From positions 1-58,573 of the forward strand of contig JAUCBJ010000271.1 in the NCBI GenBank assembly GCA_032718475.1: a stretch of 58,573 nt of DNA, read 5' to 3'. Positions 26,078 through 38,173 of the stretch are shown here, piece by piece (position 1 is the first letter of the stretch; each line of letters opens with the position of its first letter). The DNA is from Nemertoderma westbladi (taxonomy: Eukaryota; Xenacoelomorpha; Nemertodermatida; Nemertodermatidae). Position numbers and translations under genes: made by a program. The notes beneath the pieces were generated by a model. The model made no database searches and had not been told where the DNA came from. It saw only the letters and a list, made by a program, of their open reading frames with translations.

Positions 26078-27708
26078 TCTATATATATAAATATCCTCTG
26101 TCTGTCTGTGAGTCTGTGAGTCTGTCCAAGCTATACGCTTCGACACACGAGCACCAATCTGAGCGAATGATACATCGATAGAAAGCTCTCGTCCCGAGCA
26201 CGTAAACTATCGCTATCTCGAGGCTTATTTTACGCTTATGCTTGCGTGAATGCGTATTTTGTATTCGCTGCAACATGTTGTGTGATAAAATCTCAAAGTG
26301 ATTCCAATATTCCTTTTGGCAGTACAGGCCTGGCAAAGCTGAGAGTTAGTTAGCAAGGCAGCTAGGGTGGCCTGCAGCAGGCTGGGTTGGTTAAGTAGTA
26401 ATCTCAATAAATAGGACCCAGCAGGAGAGTGGAGTGGATCTACTGTGATTGGTTCTTGACTTACATTGACTTACAAGCAGTAAATCTTAGATTAGCTTTT
26501 TTCAGTTCACATGTTTATAACATAAACACAAAATGATTCAATTATTCATTTTTACAATGTACCGGATGGGTGCTAGCGAGGTAGGCCTATCAGGTCGTCA
26601 GTCCGTCATCCTACAAGTTGAATCTTGACTCTTATCATGTGCGTGCATCTATATGATGCAGACCATGCTGAGCCCGTGAACATGAATTGTAAAGGCTATC
26701 TCGAAGCTGATTTTTTACACATTTACTTGATACTTTCATGAATGCGTATTTGAGGTAAAATTGCATTTATTCTGCAGTTGTTTTGTTATCGGACAAATTA
26801 CTGATCAGCAAGCTGGAAATTATAACAGCAGTTATTGCATCATCGTAACCACTCTGTTCCAACTGACACTTTGAAGAAGAAATTCTACCTGACCATAGCT
26901 GCGTGTTGGGAGGACGCCGACCAGTCTGAGGGTCTTCAGTCTGCCACTAGGAGGCGAAATGTCTGAAAGTGAAAATCGTATCCTATTTTGTTATTAATAA
27001 TGATTTTTAGCTGATACTTAGGTCCTTTACACAATATGTTTATAATGTTTGTTTGCTGATACCAAGCAGAGTATACTACACCGTAGGGTGTGTATTTGGG
27101 CTTGGGGAGACGATGACAAATCTACAGTTCCCCAGTCTGCCGCTATTAGGGGATGAAATGTCTGAATGAGGATACCTACTATTTTGTTGTTTATGAATGC
27201 TTTTTTGCTGATACTTGGCACTTATTGGCAGAGGACTACTACACCATAGTCTTCGTGTTTGGGGAGGACGCTAACCAGTGCAGAATTATGCAGTCTGCCA
27301 CTAGGGGGCGAAATGTCTGAAATTAAAACCTTCCATTTTAATAAGATAGAGGAGTTGCTGCAGTGACCTACTGCACTATAGGTTATGTTTGCGAGGACGC
27401 TAATCACTACTCTACAGTTATACAGTTTTCCACTAAGGGGTAAATATTACACAGAGTTTAAACCTTTTCCAATTTTATTATTTGTAATCCATTGGAGGTG
27501 TTACTTGGTAGGTATCTACTACAACATAAAGCCTTATGTTTATTATTGTATGTAGCTGCAACTAAAACGGGATCAGTCTGTTAGTCTTATGTAAAGTTTT
27601 GTTAAGTTAATTAATTATTTATTTATGTTTGATATTGTCCATTGATTGATTGATTGTATAGAAGCTTGTGAACTAGAAAGACGTGGCCGAAGGCCACGGG
27701 CTTTCTAG
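26078..27708 (+). mobile_element. Helitron-like element E13 (subfamily C, complete)
   Basis: The best complete C copy: TCTATATATATAAATATCC, GTCTGTGAGTCTG tract, C 5' block, C core repeats and a (GATT)n stretch near 27650. It ends in the short palindrome GTGGCC-GAA-GGCCAC and CTAG. Confidence 0.82.
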
Positions 27709-29879
27709 TCTATATATATAAATATAATGTGTCTGTCTGTTTGTTTGTCTGTCCAAGCTATACGTTTCTACACACAAGCACCAATCTGAGCTCGCGATAC
27801 ATCTAACGAAAGCTCTCGTCACGAGCACGTGCACTGTCGCTATCTCGAGTCTTATTTTACGCGTTTGTTTGCGTGAATGCAGATTTCGTGAATTTGGTAC
27901 CGGTAGCGCAGTAGGCCTAGCAGTTCATTCTGTCACTCTACATGTTGGGTCTCGACTATTATGCTACTTTTTGATGCGCATCTACGTGATGCAGACTGCC
28001 CCAAGCACATGGACGCGAAACGTCGTTATATCGAGGCTAATTTTATGTATCATTTATGCGTGAATGCGTATTATTGTGGTCAAATTGGGCTATATACCAT
28101 AACCATTTTCGGCCAAATTACTGATCAACCAGCAGGAAACTCTATAACAGCGGTTACACCATCAGTCTCAATCTGTTGTAAATGATACTTTGCAGATATG
28201 TTCCTGACCATAGACTGCGTGTTTGGGAGGACACTGATCAATCTGCAGATCTCCTGTCTGCCGCTAGGGGGCGAAATGTCCAAAACTGATAACCTTTTCC
28301 CATTTCGATATTATTAAGGCCTTTTAATTGATACGTGGCAGAGGTATACTACACCATAGGCTGTGTGTTTGCGGAGGATGCTGACCAATCTGCAATTCCC
28401 CAGTCCGCCGCTAGGGGGAGAGATATCCGAAAGTGAAAACCTTATCCCATGTCGTTGTTTCTAATGCTTTTTTGCTGATACTTGGCAGAAGTTGACTACA
28501 CCATAGACTGCGTGTTTGTAGAGAACTCTGAATAGTCTGCAATTCCCCAGTCTGCCGCTAGGGGGAGAAATATCTGAAAGTGAAAACCTTATCCCATTTC
28601 TTTTTTTATAATGCTTTTTGCTGATACTTGGCAGAGGTCTACTACACCATACAGCGTGTTTGGAGAGGAGCTAGAATCAGTCTGCATTTCTCCAGTCTAC
28701 CGCTATGGGGCCAAATGTCTGAAAGTGAAAACCTTATCCTATTTCGTTATTAATAATGCTTTTAGGCTGACACTTGGCAGATGTGTATTACACCATATGG
28801 TGTGTGTCTGTGGAGGACGCCCAACTACCTGCAGTTCTCCATTCGGCCGCTAGGGGGCGAAATATCTGAAAGTGAAAACCTTATCCCATTTCGTTGTTTA
28901 TAATGCTTTTAGGCTGATACTTGGCAGAGGTCTACTACACCATAGACTGCGTGTTTGTGGAGAACTCTGACCAATCTGCAATTCCTCTGTCTGCCACTAG
29001 GGGGCGCAATGTCTGAAAGTGAAAACCTTCACCCATTTCGTTATTAATAATGCTTTTATGCTGATACTTTGCAGAGGTCTACTACACCATAGACTGTGTG
29101 TTTGGGGAGGAGCTGGAACCAGTCTGCATTTATCCAGTCTACCGCTTGGGGGCCAAATGTCTGAAAGTGAAAACCTTATCCCATTTCGTTATTAATATGA
29201 TTTCAGGCTGACACTTGCCAGATGTGTAGTACACCATAGGGTGTGTGTCTAGGTAAGACGCCGAACAAACTGCAGTTCTCCATTCGGCCGCTAGGGGGCG
29301 AAATGTCTGAAAGTGAAAACCTTATCCCGTTTCGTTGTTTATAATGCTTTTAGGCTGATACTTGTCAGAGGTCTACTACACCATAGACTGCATGTTTGTG
29401 GAAACTCTGACCAATCTGCAATTTCTCAGTCTGCCGCTAGAGGGTGAAATGTCTCAAGTGAAATCCTTCTCCCATTTCGTTGTTTCTAATGCCTTTTGCT
29501 TATACTTGGGAAAGGCATGCTTGACCATAGGCTGTTTGTATGGGGAGGACGCTAACCAGTCTGCGGATTTCCAGTCTACTGCTAGGGTGCGAAAAATCTG
29601 AATCTGAAAAGTAAAAACATTCTCACATTTATTTATTAAAAATGCTTTTACGCTGATAATTGTCAGAGGTCTACTGTACTACATCATAAGGCTGCATCTA
29701 TGCGAAGGATGTTGACCAGTGTAGATATCTGAAAAGTAAAACAGCATCAGTCCTTTTGTTTGAGAGAACACTCTCAATCATATGAAGTTTTGTTAAGTTA
29801 ATTAAATAATTAATGTTTGGAATGGTGAATAGGCTTGTGAACTAGAAAGCCGTGGCCCGAAGGGCCACTGGCTTTCTAG
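27709..29879 (+). mobile_element. Helitron-like element E14 (subfamily A, long form)
   Basis: TC start, GTCTGTTTGTTTGTCTG tract, long-form A segment and A core repeats. The A tail has one altered AATT repeat (AATTAAATAATTAATG). Palindrome at 29841-29880. Confidence 0.82.
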
Positions 29880-32077
29880 TCTAATATATATAAATATGCA
29901 TTGTCTGTCTGTCTGTCTGTTTGTCATCAGCTATACAATCGAACCCATCTCGATGAAATCTCGCTTGCTATAGCTCGTTAGAAAGGTCTCGCTCTAACTC
30001 GTTGCAACGTAATACTCAGAGTCGTCTGAAGTTCACCCGTCTGCCGCTAGAGGGCGATTTTCGTGATTTTCGGGCGAAATTTATCGAATTATTTCGGTTC
30101 TTCTATCGGTAATTAATGATTTAGAGGGCTAACATTTATCCCACCTGGTATAAAATTAACATGGGTAGATTCGCCGTGTCCCATTCTCACAAAGTTTTTA
30201 TTTTATTCGAGTGTTTAATATAAATATGTATGATTATTTATTGATTAAAAATCAAATAGTGTATAAATATGTCATATTCGCCAAGCACGATCGAATTGGC
30301 CTATTGGTATTGAATAAGGAAGGATTGTTTTCTGTATCATAGCAACGTTAAGGTAATTATTGAACTCGCAGCTAGCTGGCTGGGCACAGATAAGGAGCAA
30401 GCAGGCTGGAGTGTTGATTGGGGTGGGTTTGGGTTGTCTATTGCGAATTGCTCAGAGTAATTCTGCTTTCTCAATCATTGGCTGCATGGAAGGAGAGGTT
30501 TATAACATTTTTGTTTTACTGTTATGAATATTAAAAGTAAAATAATTATTTCTCTACGCATGTACTTACTGTATTATTATTTTATCTAATATTATACATC
30601 TAATCTCGATGAAATCTCGCTTACTATAGCTCGTTAGATAGGTCTCGCCCTAACAACGTAATACTCAGAGCCGTCTAAAGTTCCCCCGTCTGCCGCTAGA
30701 GGGCGAATTGTCCGATACTGAAAACCTGATCTCATTGGGTTGTTTTTAATGCTTTTGAGCTGAAACTTGGTTGCTATATACTGCAGCAGCAGCATAGGCT
30801 TTATAATTCCGGAGTCACTGAGTTGTCCACAGTTCCCCAGTCTACCGTTAGAGGGCTAAATGTCTGAGAGTTAACATCTTCTCCAACTTTGTTATTTACA
30901 ATCCGTTTAGACTGAAACTTGGTAGGCATCTACTACAGCAAAGGCTGTATCTTTACTGAGTCGCAGAGTCGTCTACAATTCCCCAGTCTACCGCTAGAGG
31001 GCGAAATGTCTGAAAGTTAACATCTTCTCCAACTTTGTTATTTATAATCCATTTAGACTGAACTTGGTAGGCATCTACTACAGCATAGGCTATATCTTTA
31101 CTGAGTCGCGCAGAGTTGTCTACATTACCCGCGTCTGCCGCTAGAGGGCGAAATGTATGAAAGTTAACATCTCATCCAACTTTGTTATTTACAATCCTTT
31201 TAGACTGAAACTTAGGCCTATACTATAGCATAGGCTATATCTTTGCGGAGTAGTAGAGTCGTTTACAGTTCCACAGTCATCCGCTAGAGGGCGAATTGTC
31301 TGATAGTGAAAACCTCATCCCATTTGGTTCTTTTTAATCCTTTTGAGCTGAAACTTGGCAGGTATCTACTACATCCTAGGCTCTATCTTTACGGAGTTGC
31401 AGAGTCCTATACACTTCCCCAGTCTACCGCTAGAGGGTGAAATGTCTGAAAGTTAACATCTTCTCCAACTTTGTTATTTACAAACGGTTTAGACTGAAAC
31501 TTGGTAGGCATCTACTACAGCATAGGCTCTACCTTTACGGAGTCGCAGAGTTGTATACAGTTCCCCTATCTGCCGCTAGAGGGCGAATTGTCTGACAGTG
31601 AACACCTCATCCCAATTGGTTCTTTTTAATCCCTTTGAGCTGAAACTTGGCAGGAATCTACTACAGCATATTCTGTATCTTTACGGAGTCCCAGAGTCGT
31701 CTACAGTTCTTCAGTCTACCGCTAGAAGTCTGAATGTGAACATCTACACCAATTTTGTTATTTACAATCTGTTTAAGCTGAAACTTGAAAGGCAGGCATT
31801 TTACTTCACCATAAACCCCATCTTTACCAAACTGCAGCGCCGTCTGCATTCACCAGTCCGCAGGTAGAGGGTGGATCTGAAAGTGATCATTTTCTGGAAA
31901 TTTTGTTATTTACAATCTGACTAAAGTTGAAACTTGACAGTTATCTCTTATGGGGGTGGTGTTTTATTTAATGATGGTGTCTGTTCCGTATGCAGTTCTC
32001 CAATCTCCCACACATATTCATATATCATCTGCACGTGCACTAGAAAGCTGTGGCCCGAAGGGCCACAGGCTTTCTAG
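29880..32077 (+). mobile_element. Helitron-like element E15 (subfamily B)
   Basis: Complete B copy with TCTAATATATATAAATATGC start and B interior. The second 5' block lies near 30600; core repeats and the 3' block follow. Palindrome at 32039-32078. The next copy starts truncated, as E1 does. Confidence 0.83.
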
Positions 32078-32552
32078 TGAATATTAAAAGTAAAATAATT
32101 ATTTCTCTACGCCTGTACTTACTGTATTATTATTTTATCTAATATTATACATCTAATCTCGATGAAATCTCGCTTACTATAGCTCGTTAGATAGGTCTCG
32201 CCCTAACTCGTTGCAACGTAATACTCAGAGCCGTCTGAAGTTCCCCCGTCTGCCGCTAGAGGGCGAATTGTCCGATACTGAAAATCTGATCTCATTGGGT
32301 TGTTTTTAATGCTTTTGAGCTGAAACTTGGTTGCTATATACTGCAGCAGCAGCATAGGCTTTATAATTCCGGAGTCACTGAGTTGTCCACAGTTCCCCAG
32401 TCTACCGTTAGAGGGCTAACTGTCTGAGAGTTAATATCTTTTCCAACTTTGTTATTTACAATCCGTTTAGACTGAAACTTGGTAGGCATCTACTACAGCA
32501 AAGGCTGTATCTTTACTGAGTCGCAGAGTCGTCTACAATTCCCCAGTCTACC

Positions 32553-32557
32553 GCTAG
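32553..32557 (+). repeat. BEL target-site duplication (left), GCTAG
   Basis: The five bases before the left LTR are GCTAG, part of ACCGCTAG in a core repeat. The same five follow the right LTR. Confidence 0.9.
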
Positions 32558-32811
32558 TGTTCCAGCCAAAATACCCCTTTCCAAATAAATAATGAAAACA
32601 ATAAGTTTATATCAAAATGTCAGAAAGTTCAATAATTGAGGTGGTAATAGATCAGGTACAGCAGTATAGGAATACATAATCCCAACGGTAAGCAGTATAA
32701 CAACAACGGTACAGCAGTATAACAACAACGGTACAACAGTATAACAACAACGGTACACCAGTATAGGAATAACGGTATAGGAACAAAGTATAGATAAAAA
32801 TCAGTTTTACA
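32558..32811 (-). repeat. BEL 3' LTR
   Basis: 254 bp. In element orientation it starts TGTAAAACTG and ends GGCTGGAACA, giving the usual TG...CA. Four to five copies of a 22-bp subrepeat (CGGTACAGCAGTATAACAAC on the + strand) start at 32686, 32707, 32729, 32751 and, partly, 32773. Confidence 0.93.
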
Positions 32812-32824
32812 TACCCCCACGTCG
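32812..32824 (-). other. BEL polypurine-like tract
   Basis: The minus strand reads CGACGTGGGGGTA directly before the 3' LTR, a short G-rich tract where plus-strand priming is expected. It is not a long uninterrupted purine run. Confidence 0.55.
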
Positions 32825-32830
32825 AAAACA

Positions 32831-35800
32831 CTATGGGTTTTTGAAATGATTTACTCGTCGCCCATATCTCGAAATATAATAAGTCCTATTGTCTTTAGAA
32901 TTAAGGTTATTTTCAGTTTTGTCCTTTCGAGTTTGTTGATCTGGGACACTAACCATAACATTGGGTATGCCACTATCATTAACTTTAGGGGTGTCATTAA
33001 AGGTTACATCACATTCCAAAGGAATGAGGTAGTTTAGTGCACGGTTCGTCTTCTTACCATTAAGTAGTATATCAGCTGAATATGTTGATCCATCCCGTCC
33101 TGGATGTAAAGCCAATATACGTGCTAGTGGCCATTTACCTCGCGGAATTGGGACTTTGCCAGTTTGTTTCACCAATACCACATGACCTACTTCAGGTATA
33201 TTACTAGTCCCTCGACTGGGAGTTCTCCAACATTTTAGTGACGCAAGGTATTCAGTAGACCATAGTTTCCAAATAGATCGTGAAACCTTATCTCGAAGTA
33301 AGAGAGCCTTACGTAGGTTATCAGGACAATTAGTCGCTGCAGGGTCAATACTATCAGTATCGGAAGTATGACAGAACAGGAAGTGAGATGGTGTTAATGG
33401 TTTGGAATCATCCAGATCGCTGGACAATGCCGTAATTGGCCGGCTGTTAACAGCTGATTCAATTTCCACAAATACAGTCACCAACTGAATGAGAGTAAAA
33501 GCTTGATTATGACAAGTTATTTTTAAACATTTCTTTACTATGCCTACCATCCTTTCCCACCAGCCGCCCCAGTGTGGAGATCGAACGGGTATGAAAGTAA
33601 ATGTTATGGAGTGGGAAGGAAAGCGCATAGTTGAAAGTTTTAAAAAAGTTTTTGCATTATCTGAGTAGAACTTGACATGCCACATAGGTGGGAGACGTCG
33701 ACCTAAGAATCTTCGAAAAGCAAGATGGGTATGTTTTGCGCTAGCTTCCTCAACAACCTCCAAGTGTATTGCACGTGTGGAAGAACAAGTGAAAAGTAGA
33801 CCATATACCTTTTCACCATCAAACAAGTATAGGGGTCCGAAAAAATCCACTCCCGTACATAAGAATGGCATTGTAGCGGTAATCCTAAAGGGATGAAGGT
33901 GAGACTCACGTGGTTGGCAGGGTTGAGCTTGATAGCGTTTACATCTATAGCAATCATGTATTATGTGTCGAACAAGTGATCGTCCTTTTGGAATCCAATA
34001 TTTTTGACGAATCAGAGCTAATGTAGCTTCAGGGCCTTGATGCATCAGGCTACTGTGATAATATTGGATAATTAAACGAGTTAGATAGCTTGATTTAGGG
34101 AGTATAGGGAGTGTCGAATCACCGGTGCGGGGACACATTACCAAAATCCCATCGTTAATTACTGCATGAAATCGCCAGAGTGTAGAAGTTCTAGGGAGAT
34201 AGGAATGCTCCTGAAGATGCATAAATTCACTCCTGTAACATTTCCATTGTTCAGACTTAATTAATAATAATAGCGCATAATTAGTTTCGGCGAATGAAAG
34301 GCACTCCTTATGGGACGTAATAGGTTTACGGCAGTTGTTGACAAATCGTAAAAGCCATGAAACTATATTAACTAATGTCACAAAATTAGAATATTTTCTA
34401 ATATCTAGACATCCATCAAGATCCAAAGCTGGAGGTGCTTCAATAATAATTAATTGAGGAGGAGGTGATGGTTCCTTTGGCCATTCATCTATTGCCTTAG
34501 ATAGGAATGGTGGGCCATGATGGTAGAGTTTGTTAGATATCAGGGGTAATAAATTTGATCCCCTTGAAGGAATATCGGCAGGATTTTCAAGAGTAGAAAC
34601 ATAGCGCCATTGTCCTGGGTCAACAATTCCATTAATTTCCTCAATTCGCCGGTGGACAAAGATATCCTTTTTTGTAGGTCCTTTACGTATCCATTGTAGT
34701 ACGCAACAGGAATCACTCCAAAAGAATGTGTTAAATGGTTTGAAAAGTTTCATAACAATATGATTAGCAAATCGTGCACCAAGCAAGCAAGCCAATAGTT
34801 CCAATCTTGGGATTGATGGTCTATGTTTTAAAGGCGTTGCACGAGATTTGCCATAGAATAGCAAAGGTATAGAGTTTGGATTAACAACATAGATCAAGAA
34901 GCCATAAGCAAGAATAGAAGCATCACAGAAAATATGTAAGGTAGTAGTTGGACATAAGTTAATACAACGTGGAAACTCAATAACATTAGTAGTTAAGGAT
35001 TCATTGACCCATAATTTAAAGGAATGTTCAATTTCTGGTTCTACCAGAGTATTCCATCCCTTCCCTGATTTCCATGAATCTTGTAATAGGAGTCTCCCTC
35101 TCAAAGTCCAAGGGCAAATTAATCCTAAAGGGTCAAATACAAAGGAAATGACCCTCAAGAGCTCACGACGGGTAAGCTTGGCTGGTATATAGAGCTTAGA
35201 TAGATCAATAGAGAAAGTATCATTATTATTGTTTAGGCATACGCCTAAGATTTTCTTAGGGTTTAATACAGGTTTCAGTTCCATACCTGCTCCTTGGAGT
35301 AATTCAATAGCACTTTGTAAAAAATGGTTGAGTTCATGTCTATTATTACTACTTTTCATGACATCATCACTATATAATGACTCCATAAATTCACGGACAA
35401 ATTCAGTATTGCCATATGTATTGACATGGTGTTGAATTGTTGAGTGTAAAAGAAAACCACTAGGAGTTATGCCAAAAGGGACCCTAACAAACTGGTATGT
35501 GTTGGTTTTCCATAAAAATTTCAACCACATTCGGTCCTCAGGGTGCACTTCCACTTGGTGATAAGCTGCCGCTATATCTGCAGTAATAATATGGGAATAG
35601 AAGCGCATACGAAGTAGAATATCAACTAAATTGGAGAGTAAGTTAGGACCAGAATCTAAGCATGAGTTAAGACTGATCCCAGCAGAGTCACAAGAGGAAC
35701 CATTAAATACAACTCGTGGTTTAGTGTCCCTACGTGCAAGATGATGAGGTAAATAAAAACCTTCTTCATGTGAACTTGTAGCCAGTTCAATAATATCATC

Positions 35801-38173
35801 AGACCATAGTTTGTCCATTTTAGTAGTGTAAATCTCAGCTTCAGAAATATTAAGTTTTGACATAGTATGATATTGTTGCCTGCAAATAATTTTATAGTTG
35901 GAAATTGGCCGTTTAGTTCCTTTAAAAGGTAGTCGAACTCTATAGTGTGTAGGGTCTTCAATAGACCGTTCAGGGGGAATATATGGGTCACAATACAATT
36001 CCTCACCCTTAACACCTACTGCCTCTAAATTCCACAAGTTAGTAACTTCAATTGGCTCAGTAATTAACATAGAGACATTATCAGTGCTAGTTGGGGTATT
36101 GTATTGTTGTCCAATGGCAGGACCCGAAAGTACTGTACCAAAAAAGGTATCAATGATGGCAGGCATATTTGGACAAGTTCTTATGAAATTAGTGACCTGC
36201 CAGATATAATCAGCACCAATAATCAATGATACAGTTCTTTCACCTCCATCAAAAATATCAGCCCATTGTTGGATATGAGTCAATTGTGGAGGAAGTGAGT
36301 GAAAATATTCCTGCTGCATTGGGGGGCAAAGTGTCTCAGTAGTCCAAGCAGATAGGTCAATAGGCTCTGAATTAAACTGGCTATAAAGTTTAAAATTAAC
36401 ATGGTCTGCTTCTTGGGTAGTGTAATAACCCCCAAATGATCCAGTAGTCATAATATGAGTATCTTGGCTTGGTAATGATAAAGAAGTAGACAGATCCTCT
36501 CTAATATAGGATCTTTTTGAGCCATCATCCAAATAAATATGTATCAAATACCCTTCTGTAGAGTCAGGGGGAGTAATATAACCCAAAGCCAGTTTAATAA
36601 AAATTGGGTTATTTCGGGAGTTATTGATTTTTGAAGTATCAACACAGCTATTAGAAGGATTATTATAAAAGTTAGTAGGACCTTTTGGAGAAAATGATTT
36701 TTTTGCTGTAAAATCATTAGAAGCTTGCTTGGAAGCGGAGGTTGAAGGGGGGAGTTTATTTGAAGCACTTTCACCAACAGAATCCTTGTTTGTTGGTATT
36801 AAACCCTTCGACCTGAAACACAGTAATGTATGGTGTTTTTTTCCACAGTTACTGCATGTTCCTTCAGAAGTGCATAAATGAGTAGGGTGGGGACCCAAAC
36901 AGTTTTTACAGAGTTTTGTCAATTTGACTATGTTACATCGTTGGTCAATATCCTTACTCAGAAAGCCAACACAATTCCGTAAACTGTGTACAGGAGAACT
37001 CTTACAAGCAGGGCATTTAGTCACTATTTTTTTAGAAGTTTCCATGGTACTAGTATATAATGCGGTAGTAGAAGCAACTGAACCAGAGGCATTCTTTCGG
37101 TTAAAGTGTGTTGAAGAGCGAACAGTAGTACCTACCGTCGATGTATAAGAATTAGAAGAACCATAAGCAACAGATTCTAGTGATTCCAGTTCAGTGTTTA
37201 TAAATAATAACAGTGGTTCCAAGTTGAAACGCTCAACTGCATGAGAACGGTTCCAAGTTAAAACCATATCAACAGGCAACTTTTGTAATAATAATGGGGC
37301 AAGTAGCAGTGAAGTTAGATCATTTGACTTACCTTTATCAGTAGATAGCATCTCTCCATCAGACTTTGGTGATGTTATTTCTATAGCTAATTGTTGTATT
37401 TCTCGAAGAGCAGCTTCAAAGGAATCAATAATTCCCCGGAAACCCTTAAGATCATTGGACTGTATAATAGGTAGAGCACATAATCGACTGGCATACATAC
37501 CAATCAATAAATGAGGGTTTCCATAACGTCGTTTTAGTAATGCTATAGCATTTTCATAATTAGTGGCTGTTAGGGATAAGCCACCTAGAGAATCTTTAGC
37601 ATCACCAACTAAACAGCTCCTTAAATACACAAATCTTTCAATATTTGTTAAACTGGTGCGATTGTGTATTAATGCTTCGAATTGGTCCCAGAATGGGCGC
37701 CAAAGCAAGTAGTCACCATCAAAAGTTGGTACAGATATTTTTGGTAAACCTTTGGTTCCTGCTCCACCTCCAGAATCACTTTGGGATTTCTCACTGGTTG
37801 TAGAGTGGGTGTGTTGTTCTGCGCGTTCCACACGATTTAACACACGGGTTGATTTGAAAATAGCCTTATGGAGGTCGCGGTCATAGGAGGAAGTTTCAAC
37901 AGAGTATCCAAGCTCTATTAATTCAGAGTCAATAGTATTTAAGTTTTTACGGTATTGCTCAGCAACCTCAATATTGTAAGCCAGTTCATCAGCATCGATA
38001 TCCACTTCGCTTTGATCCCAGAAAACCTTAATATCTGTTATCAACTTTTGGGCCTTTGTTCGCTCAGTAGTTCGGTTTCTCTTCAGAAATTCAATTCGAC
38101 GTCGAATCTCATTATCATCACCAATGGCTGCCTTACCCCCACGATTCCGAGTAGGGGATCCAGGCAGTGACAT
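32831..38173 (-). CDS. BEL/Pao Gag-Pol polyprotein
   Basis: This is the replication polyprotein, 1780 residues. The Gag N-terminal half has a DUF1759-type region (about 145-330, with FDGDYLLWRPFWDQF). A C387-x2-C390 cluster is followed by two CX2CX3HX4C zinc knuckles at 422-434 and 440-452. The aspartic protease has LDDGS at 548-552 and the BEL-type IGAD near 652-655. The reverse transcriptase has D866 (TADIAAAYHQV) and YSDD at 934-937. RNase H has D1084, E1125 and D1154. Integrase has an H2C2 zinc-binding region (HQGPEAT to CYRCKR), then D1443, D1505 and E1540, a DD35E arrangement. The C-terminal region is DUF5641-like (GHVVLVKQTGKVPIPRG). No stop or frameshift is present. The methionine chosen is the first in frame after the leader. 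The protease centre is unusual (D-D-G for D-S/T-G). Confidence 0.95.
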   Translation of the reverse strand: MSLPGSPTRNRGGKAAIGDDNEIRRRIEFLKRNRTTERTKAQKLITDIKVFWDQSEVDIDADELAYNIEVAEQYRKNLNTIDSELIELGYSVETSSYDRDLHKAIFKSTRVLNRVERAEQHTHSTTSEKSQSDSGGGAGTKGLPKISVPTFDGDYLLWRPFWDQFEALIHNRTSLTNIERFVYLRSCLVGDAKDSLGGLSLTATNYENAIALLKRRYGNPHLLIGMYASRLCALPIIQSNDLKGFRGIIDSFEAALREIQQLAIEITSPKSDGEMLSTDKGKSNDLTSLLLAPLLLQKLPVDMVLTWNRSHAVERFNLEPLLLFINTELESLESVAYGSSNSYTSTVGTTVRSSTHFNRKNASGSVASTTALYTSTMETSKKIVTKCPACKSSPVHSLRNCVGFLSKDIDQRCNIVKLTKLCKNCLGPHPTHLCTSEGTCSNCGKKHHTLLCFRSKGLIPTNKDSVGESASNKLPPSTSASKQASNDFTAKKSFSPKGPTNFYNNPSNSCVDTSKINNSRNNPIFIKLALGYITPPDSTEGYLIHIYLDDGSKRSYIREDLSTSLSLPSQDTHIMTTGSFGGYYTTQEADHVNFKLYSQFNSEPIDLSAWTTETLCPPMQQEYFHSLPPQLTHIQQWADIFDGGERTVSLIIGADYIWQVTNFIRTCPNMPAIIDTFFGTVLSGPAIGQQYNTPTSTDNVSMLITEPIEVTNLWNLEAVGVKGEELYCDPYIPPERSIEDPTHYRVRLPFKGTKRPISNYKIICRQQYHTMSKLNISEAEIYTTKMDKLWSDDIIELATSSHEEGFYLPHHLARRDTKPRVVFNGSSCDSAGISLNSCLDSGPNLLSNLVDILLRMRFYSHIITADIAAAYHQVEVHPEDRMWLKFLWKTNTYQFVRVPFGITPSGFLLHSTIQHHVNTYGNTEFVREFMESLYSDDVMKSSNNRHELNHFLQSAIELLQGAGMELKPVLNPKKILGVCLNNNNDTFSIDLSKLYIPAKLTRRELLRVISFVFDPLGLICPWTLRGRLLLQDSWKSGKGWNTLVEPEIEHSFKLWVNESLTTNVIEFPRCINLCPTTTLHIFCDASILAYGFLIYVVNPNSIPLLFYGKSRATPLKHRPSIPRLELLACLLGARFANHIVMKLFKPFNTFFWSDSCCVLQWIRKGPTKKDIFVHRRIEEINGIVDPGQWRYVSTLENPADIPSRGSNLLPLISNKLYHHGPPFLSKAIDEWPKEPSPPPQLIIIEAPPALDLDGCLDIRKYSNFVTLVNIVSWLLRFVNNCRKPITSHKECLSFAETNYALLLLIKSEQWKCYRSEFMHLQEHSYLPRTSTLWRFHAVINDGILVMCPRTGDSTLPILPKSSYLTRLIIQYYHSSLMHQGPEATLALIRQKYWIPKGRSLVRHIIHDCYRCKRYQAQPCQPRESHLHPFRITATMPFLCTGVDFFGPLYLFDGEKVYGLLFTCSSTRAIHLEVVEEASAKHTHLAFRRFLGRRLPPMWHVKFYSDNAKTFLKLSTMRFPSHSITFTFIPVRSPHWGGWWERMVGIVKKCLKITCHNQAFTLIQLVTVFVEIESAVNSRPITALSSDLDDSKPLTPSHFLFCHTSDTDSIDPAATNCPDNLRKALLLRDKVSRSIWKLWSTEYLASLKCWRTPSRGTSNIPEVGHVVLVKQTGKVPIPRGKWPLARILALHPGRDGSTYSADILLNGKKTNRALNYLIPLECDVTFNDTPKVNDSGIPNVMVSVPDQQTRKDKTENNLNSKDNRTYYISRYGRRVNHFKNP

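Noticed and set aside
32846-38170. Small plus-strand frames across the BEL element
   Set aside because: Shadows of the 1780-codon minus-strand frame.
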